This document shows positions 36,348 to 45,920 of a DNA stretch of 64,000 nucleotides, one piece after another (positions within the stretch are counted from its first letter, which is position 1; every line of letters starts with the position of its first letter). The translations under genes and the position numbers were made by a program. This DNA is from Parapedobacter pyrenivorans (GTDB lineage Bacteria; Bacteroidota; Bacteroidia; Sphingobacteriales; Sphingobacteriaceae): positions 2,778,718-2,842,717 of the forward strand of contig NZ_BMER01000001.1 in assembly GCF_014636865.1 (NCBI RefSeq), given 5' to 3'. A model generated the notes under the pieces. That model saw only the letters and a program-made list of their open reading frames with translations, was not told the DNA's origin and made no database searches.

Positions 36348-37723
36348 TGCAAAACCGTGTAGGCCGGCCATCTCAAATGCACGGTGCTGCCCTTTGTTTC
36401 GACCGAAGAAATACTGAACGATACATTGTTTTGTTTGCAGATCAGTACCGCCAAGGATAGGCCGATTCCGCTTCCCTTAATTTGGCCAACATTGTTGCCG
36501 CGATAAAACGGTTGATGAATAAACCGCAGTTCATTTTCGGCAATACCACGGCCGTGGTCTTGTATCTCCATGGTCAATTGACCGTTTTGCTCCTTGAGCG
36601 AAACAGTTACTGGTTTGCTATCAGCATATTTCAGCGCATTTTCCATTAAGTTATACACCGCTATCTGCATTTGACTTCCATTTCCTTTTATGGTAAGCCG
36701 CCCGGCTGATGGTACATCCATGTATACGGATATCAGCGGTTTCGCATCCGGCCATTCGCGGTAAATTCGGTCGAGCGTTTCCCAAAGCATTTCATCAACA
36801 CGGTAGCTGGTATTCCCTTGGTCAGCTTCTCGTAGCCCGGCGAGGAGCATCAGGTTGCGGAGTAACTCCTCCATGTGGTATACCTGCGTCACGACCCGGC
36901 CTGTCACCTCGCGGTATTCCTGTGCTGTGCGCTCCTTTTGTGCGAAAACTTCGAGGTTGCCCGAGATCGACGCCAATGGCGTTTTGAATTCGTGCGATAC
37001 ATAGTTGATAAAGTTACGTTGGATAACAAAGGCATCCGATAGCCGGACAAGAAGGTCGTTGAAGGTCAGGACCAATGCGTGAAGCTCATCACGGGGCTCC
37101 GGTGGTATAACCGTATTGTCCAGCGAATGGATATCTATTTTGTTGACCTGCTTGATGATGTGAGCAACAGGCTGATAAGCCAAGCGGGATAGCCAGCGGC
37201 TCAGGAGAACGATGATGATTAATCCGAGCAGTAGTGCAACCACCATCATGAGCAACAGTTGCCGGCTTTGTGACACAAGGAATGCGTCAGTGGTAGCGAC
37301 CACTATGACGAAGTCACCTTGGTTGTCCGGATAGAAAATACCGTAATAATAATGTCCATTGGCATTAGTGTTTGCCTTGCCCTCGCTGCGGATACGCTCA
37401 AGTATGCCGGAAGTCAACTCCTTGTCGAGTCTTCCATTTCCATAAGTCAGGCGATTGTTTTGATCGTAAATCTTGACGTCCGTGTTGAACATGGTCGCGT
37501 CGAATTTGCTGCGCACCTGCTGATGTTCGTAGGCGGGCAACTCATCTTTTTCGAGATATACCATGGCCGCCAGCATGCTGGTTTTTTGAAGTTCGCTGAA
37601 AATGATCCGTTCAGAAGTGTCATAGAATACCGCATAGACCAATACCGCAGCCAAAGCGAACGCGATTCCGAATGCCGCGGAAGCGATCAGCGTCAGTTTA
37701 TTGCGAATGGTCATCGCTGCCAT
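36344..37723 (-). CDS. Sensor histidine kinase of the metal efflux system
   Basis: 459 residues. Two membrane segments (LIASAAFGIAFALAAVLVYAVFY and LLLMMVVALLLGLIIIVLLSRWL) enclose a periplasmic sensor of about 130 residues. HAMP, a dimerisation domain with VSHEFKTPLASISGN (phosphorylated His) and an ATPase domain (NALKYAD, DHGRGI, GSGIGLSLAV) follow. It has the layout of CusS-type kinases, and its position between the regulator and the pump operon suggests it senses periplasmic metal. No clear Met/His cluster is visible in the sensor domain. It overlaps the regulator gene by one base. Confidence 0.92.
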   Translation of the reverse strand: MAAMTIRNKLTLIASAAFGIAFALAAVLVYAVFYDTSERIIFSELQKTSMLAAMVYLEKDELPAYEHQQVRSKFDATMFNTDVKIYDQNNRLTYGNGRLDKELTSGILERIRSEGKANTNANGHYYYGIFYPDNQGDFVIVVATTDAFLVSQSRQLLLMMVVALLLGLIIIVLLSRWLSRLAYQPVAHIIKQVNKIDIHSLDNTVIPPEPRDELHALVLTFNDLLVRLSDAFVIQRNFINYVSHEFKTPLASISGNLEVFAQKERTAQEYREVTGRVVTQVYHMEELLRNLMLLAGLREADQGNTSYRVDEMLWETLDRIYREWPDAKPLISVYMDVPSAGRLTIKGNGSQMQIAVYNLMENALKYADSKPVTVSLKEQNGQLTMEIQDHGRGIAENELRFIHQPFYRGNNVGQIKGSGIGLSLAVLICKQNNVSFSISSVETKGSTVHLRWPAYTVLH

Positions 37724-38406
37724 CAGTAGTGAGGATCTTTGAATAGGTAACCGGCGCCTTTTACTGTTTGGATAAACTTGATCCCGCCGTTTTCGAGTTT
37801 AGCGCGGAGGTAAGATATATATACATCTACTACGTTTGTATTGTTGTCATAGTCGATTCCCCACACTGCGTTTAGAATCCGGGTGCGGGGCTGTACCTTA
37901 TTTTTATGTTCAAAAAGATATAACAGTAGCTTATATTCTTTGGGTGATAATTCTACCCGTTTGTGGTCAAGATATACGGCGTATTCGTCTACATTAATGG
38001 TGAGGTTGGCGCACTGATAAACACCACCTGTACCCATTTCATTGAATTTCTTCCTGCGGACCAACGCATTTATCCGCGAAATCAATTCCCTGAAATGAAA
38101 AGGCTTTACCAGGTAGTCGTCTGCACCGCTATCCAGCGCGTTTACCTTGTCATTCGTTCCATCCAGGGCACTCAGCACCAATATTGGGGTGTGGTTGCGC
38201 TGATACCGAACGAGTTTCGTAAGCTGCACGCCATCGATCCCGGGCAACATGATGTCCATTAGAATAATATCCCATGTATATGACTGAATGCGTTCTCGGG
38301 CTTCTTCACCCGACGTTGACAATACAACGGTGTGCCCATGCTCGCCCAAGCCTTTGATGATGAACTCACTGATTCGGCTATCGTCTTCTATTAGGAGGAT
38401 ATTCAT
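37723..38406 (-). CDS. OmpR-family response regulator of the metal efflux system
   Basis: 227 residues. The receiver domain has the acidic pair in LIEDDS, phospho-acceptor Asp in IILMDIMLPG and Lys in DYLVKPF. A winged-helix output domain follows (VELSPKEYKLLLYLFEHKNKVQPRTRILNAVWGIDYDNNTNVVDVYISYLRAKLE). CusR/OmpR type. It is cotranscribed with the downstream kinase, has its own promoter at 38436-38465, and probably binds the CTAATC repeats before the pump genes. Confidence 0.94.
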   Translation of the reverse strand: MNILLIEDDSRISEFIIKGLGEHGHTVVLSTSGEEARERIQSYTWDIILMDIMLPGIDGVQLTKLVRYQRNHTPILVLSALDGTNDKVNALDSGADDYLVKPFHFRELISRINALVRRKKFNEMGTGGVYQCANLTINVDEYAVYLDHKRVELSPKEYKLLLYLFEHKNKVQPRTRILNAVWGIDYDNNTNVVDVYISYLRAKLENGGIKFIQTVKGAGYLFKDPHY

Positions 38407-38435
38407 GGATTGCAGCTTCTATGACAAATCGAGCG

Positions 38436-38465
38436 CAAATTTAGTCATTTAAAGTGAGCGATCAA
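38436..38465 (-). promoter_or_regulatory. Promoter of the metal two-component genes
   Basis: Minus-strand TTG (38465-38463), a 19-bp spacer and TAAATTTG (38443-38436) lie 29 bp before the regulator ATG at 38406. No CTAATC repeat was seen here, so the regulator genes may not be autoregulated through the same motif. Confidence 0.65.
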
Positions 38466-38580
38466 CTTTTCGCACTTCCATTCCCTGCAGCAGCAGTATT
38501 TGACATCGACCATCGCACCCGCTTGGAGTATTATAATGTAATGTACTATCGGGTGCCCCGAAGCACATGGTACAGGATAG

Positions 38581-38607
38581 TTGTCCGGGTTTTTCTTATT
38601 AACTTTG
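38581..38607 (+). promoter_or_regulatory. Candidate promoter of the cytochrome/DUF1553 gene
   Basis: TAACTTTG at 38600-38607 fits TAnnTTTG; a TTG at 38581-38583 lies 16 bp upstream, slightly close. The position supports a start at 38658 or 38685 rather than 38454. The stretch 38466-38580 between the divergent genes shows nothing else. Confidence 0.5.
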
Positions 38608-38684
38608 TTCTATTGACCAATTTACCTTGTGGTTATAAGCTGTTTTTTGCTGTGCTGATGTCCAATAACAGACCTACATTTGAA

Positions 38685-41219
38685 ATGATAAAAATTAGTA
38701 AACCAGTATATTATCCATCGGTAATCAAAGCCTTGCTAGCAGTTGCTGTCGTCGTTTTTATTCACGTTTCAGCTATCGCTGAAACGATTCAGTCGACTGA
38801 GGCCGAGCAAGCCATTGTCGCCACGGAGCGGTGGTGGGGTTGGGAGTTTTTGGGCAGACTTCATCCTTTGCTGGTCCATTTCCCGGTGACCTTATTACTC
38901 ATAGGCGCAGTAATGGAGCTAGCAACCCTACGGAAATTTCAGTCGCAGCTTCGGCCCGGTATTCGATGGATGGTTTTTTTAGGCGCAGCCAGTGCGGCGC
39001 TTGCTGTGTTATTTGGCTGGTTGCTGGCATCCTCTGGAAACTATGGGGGTGACACGTTTGTCTTACACCAATGGACTGGAGTGGCTACTGCCGTTTTAGG
39101 GGCGGTGGCCGCTCTCTTGCTGTGGCTTATCCGCTATCGACACACTTACGGTTTGATACTGGTGTACCGAGGCATACTTTTCCTTACGGCAATGGGCATT
39201 TTTGTTGCAGGCCATTATGGCGGCTCGCTTACTCACGGGCAGGATTATTTGATTGGTGTAACACCGTGGGCACCACAGGACGAGCAGTTAGCAGAAATAG
39301 CCGGCGGTCCTACGTCGATGAATCTGGATTGGGTTTCCTTTGCGAGCGCGTCAGACAGTCTGAGCGCAGAACAAGAGGCAGACCTTAATATCGCGGCCCG
39401 TACCATACTGGCCCACCATTGTTATCAATGCCACAGTAGTGACAAATCCGAGGGCAAACTACGGCTGGATCAAAAGGAATTGGTTTTCAAAGGCGGGGAA
39501 TCAGGTCCGGTCATTGAACCAGGCAACGCGCAGAAAAGCGAGCTGATACGTCGCATTACGTTGCCGGCGGGTCACAAGGAAGCCATGCCTGGTAAGGGGA
39601 AGCCGTTGCAGGAACGGGATATCGAGTTACTCAAACTTTGGATAGATAGAGGAGCACCATGGCCTGAAGGTGCTTCCCAAGGTGTCTTTAAGGAAGCCAA
39701 GCTTGCACCACGCAAGCCAGAGCTTCCAGCGGCAACAACCGGCCTGTCCAATCCCATCGACCGTTGGGTAAATGCCTATTTTGAGAAAAAGGGGATCAAA
39801 TGGCAGCCCATTGTAGATGACCGCACGTTTCTTCGCCGGATATTTTTTGACATTGTCGGATTACCCCCTACACCCGAAGACCTCCAGCAATTCAGTGCTG
39901 ACACCCGCCCCGATAAACGCGATCGGATCGTTGAAGCGTTGTTAGCCCGGAATGATGACTATGCTACACATTGGACCACTTTTTGGAATGACTTGCTACG
40001 AAATGACTATACCGGCACAGGCTATATTACTAACGGACGGTTTAACATATCGGATTGGCTTTATCGATCCTTGGCGGCCAACACGCCATACAAACAATTT
40101 GTGATGGAGCTTCTGGACCCCAACGAAAGTTCAAAAGGATTCATCAAGGGTATTGAATGGCGGGGAGCGATCAACAGTAGTCAGACTACAGCAATGCAGG
40201 CGGCACAGAATGTTTCACAAGCTTTGCTGGGATTGAATCTGAAGTGCGCATCTTGCCATGACAGTTTTGTCAGTAACTGGAAGCTGGATGATGCCTATGC
40301 CTTCGCTAACATATTTTCTGAAAAACCGCTGGAAATCAATCGCTGCGATATTCCGACCGGGAAGATGGCCGATACACGATTACTGTGGCAGGAATTAGGA
40401 AACATTTCGAAGGATGCTACTGTAAAGCAAAAATCGGCAGAACTGGCAGAACTATTGACCCAGCCAGACAATGGCCGCTTATACCGAACGGTGGTGAACC
40501 GGATTTGGGCACAGCTGATGGGTCGGGGGATTGTTGCGCCTACCGATGAAATGGATAGGGAACCCTGGAGTGCCGATTTGTTGGATTGGCTTGCGGTGTA
40601 TTTCGTGGAGGAAGGTTATGATATCAAACAATTGATCTACCTCATTACCACATCAAATAGCTATCAGCAGCCTTCCATGTCGATTGAAAATCCGGATATG
40701 ATTAATTCAATGGAATTTGTATTTACGGGGATGCTCAAGCGCAAGCTTACTGCCGAGCAGTTTGCCGATGCCGTCAGCACGGCGATACATCCGGTATATC
40801 CGATTTCATCGCTTAAGTATAACCCTTATGGTGGGGCTGAGCAATATCAGCGCGCCAACACTTTTGTACGGGCATCGTTGGTACAAAATGACCCGTTTCT
40901 CACCGCGCTGGGCAGACCCAGCCGTGAAAACGTAACCAGTGTACGCGATGGACAGTCAAATCTCCTCCAAGCGATGGAGCTGACAAATGGTGAGCTACTC
41001 AATGAGACGTTGGCCAAAGGTGCCAATAGCTGGGCAACCCACTACAAAAGTAGTGATGAGCTTATCCGCTCGGTTTACAGGCAAATCTTAGCCCGCGATC
41101 CAACGGACAAGGAACACCAGGTAGCGCAGGGTTTATTTGGTGATACCGTTGAAGAAGCGCAGGTGCAGGATTTGTTATGGGCCGTGGTGTTGCTGCCCGA
41201 ATTTCAGTTTATCGATTAA
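38685..41219 (+). CDS. Planctomycete-type cytochrome c / DUF1549 / DUF1553 protein with DUF2231 membrane domain
   Basis: About 844 residues. A signal peptide (VIKALLAVAVVVFIHVSAIA) is followed by a membrane region of about 150 residues (LHPLLVHFPVTLLLIGAVMELATL, DUF2231-like), a PSCyt1 haem domain (HHCYQCHSSDKSEGKLRLD, CxxCH), a DUF1549 region (NPIDRWVNAYFEKKGI, FFDIVGLPPTPEDLQQF, with a second CxxCH in LKCASCHDSF) and a DUF1553 region (RTVVNRIWAQLMGRGIV). Such proteins pair with DUF1501 proteins, as here; they are common in Planctomycetota and occur in Bacteroidota. The role is unproven; degradation of complex substrates with electron transfer is often proposed. Start 38685 or 38658. Confidence 0.88.
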   Translation: MIKISKPVYYPSVIKALLAVAVVVFIHVSAIAETIQSTEAEQAIVATERWWGWEFLGRLHPLLVHFPVTLLLIGAVMELATLRKFQSQLRPGIRWMVFLGAASAALAVLFGWLLASSGNYGGDTFVLHQWTGVATAVLGAVAALLLWLIRYRHTYGLILVYRGILFLTAMGIFVAGHYGGSLTHGQDYLIGVTPWAPQDEQLAEIAGGPTSMNLDWVSFASASDSLSAEQEADLNIAARTILAHHCYQCHSSDKSEGKLRLDQKELVFKGGESGPVIEPGNAQKSELIRRITLPAGHKEAMPGKGKPLQERDIELLKLWIDRGAPWPEGASQGVFKEAKLAPRKPELPAATTGLSNPIDRWVNAYFEKKGIKWQPIVDDRTFLRRIFFDIVGLPPTPEDLQQFSADTRPDKRDRIVEALLARNDDYATHWTTFWNDLLRNDYTGTGYITNGRFNISDWLYRSLAANTPYKQFVMELLDPNESSKGFIKGIEWRGAINSSQTTAMQAAQNVSQALLGLNLKCASCHDSFVSNWKLDDAYAFANIFSEKPLEINRCDIPTGKMADTRLLWQELGNISKDATVKQKSAELAELLTQPDNGRLYRTVVNRIWAQLMGRGIVAPTDEMDREPWSADLLDWLAVYFVEEGYDIKQLIYLITTSNSYQQPSMSIENPDMINSMEFVFTGMLKRKLTAEQFADAVSTAIHPVYPISSLKYNPYGGAEQYQRANTFVRASLVQNDPFLTALGRPSRENVTSVRDGQSNLLQAMELTNGELLNETLAKGANSWATHYKSSDELIRSVYRQILARDPTDKEHQVAQGLFGDTVEEAQVQDLLWAVVLLPEFQFID

Positions 41220-41234
41220 ATTATCCATATATCC

Positions 41235-42653
41235 ATGCAGTACAATAGAAGAAATTTCCTGAAGACCGCCAGTGCGAGTACCCTGGCTGCCCTGGCGGCT
41301 GGTGCGCCCCTTTCGGGCTTTTTGGCCTCCTGCGGTGCGAAGTCGGCCGCTACTGCAGATACAGTCATCCTATTGTGGATGGCTGGCGGTATGGCCCATA
41401 CGGATACGTTTGATCCGAAGAGATATACACCGTTTGAAAAAGGATTGGACTCCCAGCGTGTACTCAGCACATTCAAAGCAATCCCTACGGCATTAGATGG
41501 AATCCAATTTTCTGAAGGGCTGGAAAACATGGCGACCCTTATGGATAAAGGAACGCTCATTCGTTCGTATGTTGCGGCCGATTTGGGGCATATTTTGCAT
41601 TCACGGCATCAGTATCACTGGCACACCTGCTATGAACCCCCTCAGACGGTGGCGGCCCCGCACATCGGTGCCTGGATTGCACAGGAGCTTGGCCCCAAAA
41701 ATCCGGTGATACCAGCATTCATCGACATCGGTCAGCGGATGACCGTTGGCGAAGCCGAAGAACTCAAGGCATTTCATACCGCCGGTTTTTTGGGAAGTGA
41801 GTTCGGGCCTTTCATGATCCCAGACCCATCATCAGGCCTCGATGCCGTAAAGCCTCCTGCCGGTATGTCGTTTAGCCGATTCGAACGACGTAACCAGCTA
41901 TATACCGAATTGCTGGATCAAAGTCCGATAGGTGAATACGCCAGCGATTATCAGAAGGAATCTTTCAGGCGATCTATGGAGCAATCGTATCGGTTGCTTA
42001 AATCGCCTGAAGCTAAGGCATTTGACCTCAATGATGAGCCCAAGGAAAGCTACGATATTTACAATACCGGAAAGTTTGGGTTGGGTTGCTTGATGGCACG
42101 GCGGCTTACCGAACAGGGTGCGCGGTTCATTAGTGTCACAACGGAATATGAGCCCTTTATGGGCTGGGATACCCACGAAAATGGCCATGTCCGTACGCGT
42201 GATATGAAAAAACTCATTGATGCGCCGATTGCACAACTACTTAAAGATTTGGATCGTAGTGGGCATCTCGACAGGACGTTGGTTATTGTTGCGAGTGAAT
42301 TCAGCCGTGACATGGTAATGGAGGGACGGCCTGGAGCAGAGGTGTTGCACCAGGTGGAGCAGCCCGATGTCATCAACGATATCAAGAATTATGGCATGCA
42401 TCGTCATTTTACCGATGGTTGCTCCATGCTTATGTTTGGCGGTGGGATAAAAAAGGGATTTGTTTTTGGTAAAACAGCAGACGAACGCCCCTGTAAAACC
42501 ATTGAAAAGCCAATCCGGATTGAACAGATACACCAATCGATTTATCACGCTTTGGGGATTGACCCGCAGAAGCATGCTGTCGTTGAGGGGAGACCGTTTT
42601 ATACAACACCGGATGGTGTTCATAAAGCCGAGCTGGAGTTGTTCGGGGGATAA
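41235..42653 (+). CDS. DUF1501 domain protein, Tat-exported
   Basis: 472 residues with a Tat-type signal (YNRRNFLKTASASTLAALAAGAPLSGFLASCG; a lipobox-like Cys follows). The fold is alkaline-phosphatase/sulfatase-like: VILLWMAGGMAHTDTFDPK near the start, HSRHQYHWHTCYE, GWDTHENGHVRTRDMKKLID, ASEFSRDMVMEGRPG and later HRHFTDGCSMLMFGGGIKKG. Metal-binding His and Asp residues are present, but the family's activity is not established. It starts 15 bp after the DUF1553 gene, its usual partner. Confidence 0.88.
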   Translation: MQYNRRNFLKTASASTLAALAAGAPLSGFLASCGAKSAATADTVILLWMAGGMAHTDTFDPKRYTPFEKGLDSQRVLSTFKAIPTALDGIQFSEGLENMATLMDKGTLIRSYVAADLGHILHSRHQYHWHTCYEPPQTVAAPHIGAWIAQELGPKNPVIPAFIDIGQRMTVGEAEELKAFHTAGFLGSEFGPFMIPDPSSGLDAVKPPAGMSFSRFERRNQLYTELLDQSPIGEYASDYQKESFRRSMEQSYRLLKSPEAKAFDLNDEPKESYDIYNTGKFGLGCLMARRLTEQGARFISVTTEYEPFMGWDTHENGHVRTRDMKKLIDAPIAQLLKDLDRSGHLDRTLVIVASEFSRDMVMEGRPGAEVLHQVEQPDVINDIKNYGMHRHFTDGCSMLMFGGGIKKGFVFGKTADERPCKTIEKPIRIEQIHQSIYHALGIDPQKHAVVEGRPFYTTPDGVHKAELELFGG

Positions 42654-42723
42654 TGAGTACATCCGTATCAATTACTGTATTTCGCATCGCTGACATCGGA
42701 TAGGAGGTTCCATGCCAACAAAA

Positions 42724-42755
42724 TTTGACTACTAAATATATTAGTATTAATTTTG
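42724..42755 (+). promoter_or_regulatory. dnaE2 promoter with a 17-bp palindrome in the spacer
   Basis: A perfect promoter: TTTG (42724-42727), a 20-bp spacer, TAATTTTG (42748-42755). The spacer holds the exact palindrome TACTAA-ATATA-TTAGTA (42730-42746), a good candidate operator for a LexA-like or other dimeric repressor of damage-inducible mutagenesis genes. The ATG follows at 42777. Confidence 0.75.
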
Positions 42756-42776
42756 ATGTCCCCAACTCGGTAGGAC

Positions 42777-45700
42777 ATGGCATATGTAGAATTACAGGTA
42801 ACGACGAATTTCAGCTTTCTCCGCGGGGCTTCGCATCCCGATGAGCTGGTGGAACGGGCGGTGGCACTGGGTTACCCGGCTGTGGCCGTGACGGACCGCA
42901 ACAGCTTCGCGGGCATTGTGCGGGCACACATGGCGGCGAAGAAGCACGGCATACGTCTGATTCCGGGCTGCCGTCTTGACCTCCTGGATGGCCCTAGCCT
43001 GCTGGCTTATCCCACCGACCGGGCAGCCTACGGGCGGCTATCCCGGCTGCTTACCAAGGGCAACTACAGGGCCGAAAAGGGGCAATGTCACCTGTACCGT
43101 GCTGATGTCTACGAATACAGCAAAGGCATGCAATTCATCGCCGTTCCACCCGATAAACTGACGGCTGCGTTTGAACTGGAACCGAATTATGTAAAGCACA
43201 TTACAGAATACCGCGAGGTGCTGGGTAATCATTTCTGCCTTGGCGCAGTACGTACCTATCTAGGCGATGATGCCAAGAAGCTGTTCCGTATCCACCAGCT
43301 CTGCGAGTGGCTCGATATGCCGATGGTGGCGCTCAATGATGTACACTACCACATATCAGAACGGCGGGAGTTGCAGGACGTGCTGACCTGTATCCGCGAG
43401 AAATGTACCATCCAGACCGCTGGCTATCGCTTGCATCCCAATGCGGAGCGGTATTTAAAACCCGCGGATGAGATGGAGCGCTTATTCCGGCAATACCCCA
43501 AAGCTATCCGAAATGGGGAGGCCATCGCCGATGCCTGCCGTTTTTCGCTTAGTGAGCTGGAGTACGTGTACCCCCAAGAACTGACCCCGGATGGACGTAC
43601 TCCGCAGGAAGAACTCACCCGGCTTACCTGGGAAGGTGCCAGGGAACGTTTCGCGGATGAGATTCCGGATAACGTGCGGGAAACCATTAATATGGAGCTG
43701 GCGTTCATTGCGAAGAAAAACTATGCTTCCTACTTCCTTACAGTACACGACTATGTACGCTTTGCACGTGGGCGCAATATCCTATGCCAGGGCAGAGGTT
43801 CTGCAGCCAACTCTACGGTCTGCTACTGTTTAGGCATCACTTCCGTCAATCCAGCTAAGGTCCGGTTATTGTTCGCCCGCTTTATGTCTGATGCGCGTGA
43901 TGAGCCACCCGATATCGACGTAGACTTCGAACACGAACGGCGCGAGGAAGTCATCCAGTACATTTATGAAAAATATACACGTAGTCGGGCAGCCATCGTA
44001 GCTACCGTCACGCAAGTCCGTGCCAAAGGTGCCGTGCGCGATGTTGGTAAGGCCATGGGGCTGTCGCTGGATGCCATAGGGAGGCTTGCCGGTACGGTCA
44101 GCAGCCATTGGGACGATTACATCGACGAACAGCTGCTTGCCGAGCAGGGCTTCAATCCTAGCGACCCACACTTGCGCAAGGTGCTGCAATTGACGGCCCA
44201 ATATATAGGTTTCCCCCGGCAATTGGGGCAGCATACGGGCGGTTTTGTCATTACGCAGGGCAGGTTGGATGAGTTGTGCCCCATCATCAATGCGCGGATG
44301 GAAGACCGGACGAACCTGGAGTGGAACAAGGATGACCTCGAAGCCCTCGGATTCCTGAAGGTAGACGTACTGGGTCTCGGTATGCTCACCTGCATCCGCA
44401 AGGCGTTCGATCTGGCAAAACATCACTACGGCCGTGAGCTTACACTGGCCAATGTCCCCGAGGATAAGTCAGAAGTTTACGACATGATCTGCCGTGCCGA
44501 CACGCTTGGCGTATTCCAGATTGAAAGCCGTGCGCAGATGTCCATGCTGCCGCGGCTGAAGCCCCGCACCTTCTATGACCTCGTCATCGAAGTAGCCATC
44601 GTGCGACCAGGCCCGATACAGGGTGATATGGTGCATCCCTATCTGCGGCGCCGGAACAAAGAGGAGACCGTGGATTATCCTTCAGAAGAAATCCAGGGAA
44701 TCCTTGAAAAGACCTTGGGCGTTCCATTATTCCAGGAGCAGGCCATGGAGATCGCCATCGTGGCTGCAGAATTTTCGCCAGCCCAAGCCGATGAACTGCG
44801 CAGGAGTATGGCCACCTTTAAGGCGGAAGGGCAGGTTTCAGCTTTCCGCGAAAAGATGGTAGACGGCATGGTCAAAAAGGGATACACATCGGAATTCGCC
44901 AACCGGGTATTCAGGCAACTGGAAGGCTTCGGTAGCTACGGCTTCCCCGAAAGCCATGCCGCTTCCTTTGCGCTATTGGTTTACATTTCCTCCTGGATTA
45001 AATGCTATTACCCCGACATCTTCGCTGCTTCCCTGCTAAACAGCCAGCCTATGGGCTTCTACCAGCCTGCACAGATCGTTATCGATGCCCGCAAGCACGG
45101 TGTGAAAATATTACCTGTAGACGTGAACCATTCCCAGTGGGACCATACGCTGGAATGGGAATTCGATGTAAAACACCATGCATTGCGCCTCGGATTCCGT
45201 CAGGTGAAGGGGCTGGGTAAGGAAGATATGGATGTATTGGTGACAGCTCGTGGTGATGGTTATACTTCCATTACGGCAGTGATTGGGGCTGGGGTGCCGC
45301 TTGCGGCCATGGAGCACCTGGCCGATGCGGATGCTTTCCGCTCGATGGGGCTTGACCGCAGGCAAGCCCTGTGGGTCGTGTCGGCTTTGCAGGATCGGCC
45401 TGTAGCCCTCTTTGAAGGGCTGCCATCAGAATGCACGAAGGAAGGGCAGATCGAACTGCCCCTGATGACGCTGGGTGAGCACGTTGTGCAGGATTATGCC
45501 AGTACAACGCTCTCCATCAAGGCACACCCTGTGAGCTTCCTGCGGGAAAAGCTCGGCTTGCTCCGTGTTACACCCACGGGAGAATTACCTAGCCTAAAAG
45601 ACGGCATGTTCGTAAAGGTATGCGGTATGGTTACCGTACGCCAACGGCCCGGCACCGCCATGGGAGTACTGTTTGTCACCATTGAAGACGAAACGGGGTT

Positions 45701-45920
45701 TGCCAACCTCGTTGTGTGGGGGATGATGTTCGAGAAATACCGTCGCGAAATCCTGCAGGCCAGGCTACTGATGGTATCGGGCAAACTGCAAATCGAAGGT
45801 GAGGTCATCCATGTGATCGTACAACACTGTACCAATCTGAACGGCTGGCTTCGTGGATTGGCCACACCCGAAGAGGGGGATGCCGCACGGGTGTTCCACA
45901 AGGGGAGGAATTTTCAATGA
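42777..45920 (+). CDS. dnaE2: Error-prone DNA polymerase DnaE2 (ImuC)
   Basis: 1047 residues, shorter than replicative DnaE (about 1160-1450). N-terminal PHP domain (YVELQVTTNFSFLRGASHPDELVERAVALGYPAVAVTDRN), C-family polymerase core with the catalytic acidic residues in PPDIDVDFEHERREEVIQYIYEKY, GRGSAANSTVCYCLGIT, and a C-terminal OB-fold (VCGMVTVRQRPGTAMGVLFVTIEDETGFANLVVW). DnaE2 performs translesion synthesis and mutagenesis and usually forms an imuA-imuB-dnaE2 operon. Here neither imuA nor imuB is adjacent, and the gene has its own promoter. The stop overlaps the convergent glycosyltransferase by 7 bp. Confidence 0.94.
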   Translation: MAYVELQVTTNFSFLRGASHPDELVERAVALGYPAVAVTDRNSFAGIVRAHMAAKKHGIRLIPGCRLDLLDGPSLLAYPTDRAAYGRLSRLLTKGNYRAEKGQCHLYRADVYEYSKGMQFIAVPPDKLTAAFELEPNYVKHITEYREVLGNHFCLGAVRTYLGDDAKKLFRIHQLCEWLDMPMVALNDVHYHISERRELQDVLTCIREKCTIQTAGYRLHPNAERYLKPADEMERLFRQYPKAIRNGEAIADACRFSLSELEYVYPQELTPDGRTPQEELTRLTWEGARERFADEIPDNVRETINMELAFIAKKNYASYFLTVHDYVRFARGRNILCQGRGSAANSTVCYCLGITSVNPAKVRLLFARFMSDARDEPPDIDVDFEHERREEVIQYIYEKYTRSRAAIVATVTQVRAKGAVRDVGKAMGLSLDAIGRLAGTVSSHWDDYIDEQLLAEQGFNPSDPHLRKVLQLTAQYIGFPRQLGQHTGGFVITQGRLDELCPIINARMEDRTNLEWNKDDLEALGFLKVDVLGLGMLTCIRKAFDLAKHHYGRELTLANVPEDKSEVYDMICRADTLGVFQIESRAQMSMLPRLKPRTFYDLVIEVAIVRPGPIQGDMVHPYLRRRNKEETVDYPSEEIQGILEKTLGVPLFQEQAMEIAIVAAEFSPAQADELRRSMATFKAEGQVSAFREKMVDGMVKKGYTSEFANRVFRQLEGFGSYGFPESHAASFALLVYISSWIKCYYPDIFAASLLNSQPMGFYQPAQIVIDARKHGVKILPVDVNHSQWDHTLEWEFDVKHHALRLGFRQVKGLGKEDMDVLVTARGDGYTSITAVIGAGVPLAAMEHLADADAFRSMGLDRRQALWVVSALQDRPVALFEGLPSECTKEGQIELPLMTLGEHVVQDYASTTLSIKAHPVSFLREKLGLLRVTPTGELPSLKDGMFVKVCGMVTVRQRPGTAMGVLFVTIEDETGFANLVVWGMMFEKYRREILQARLLMVSGKLQIEGEVIHVIVQHCTNLNGWLRGLATPEEGDAARVFHKGRNFQ

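Noticed and set aside
38454-38684. Longer N-terminus for the DUF1553 gene
   Set aside because: A TAnnTTTG box at 38600-38607 and a clean signal peptide starting after 38685 place the real start downstream.
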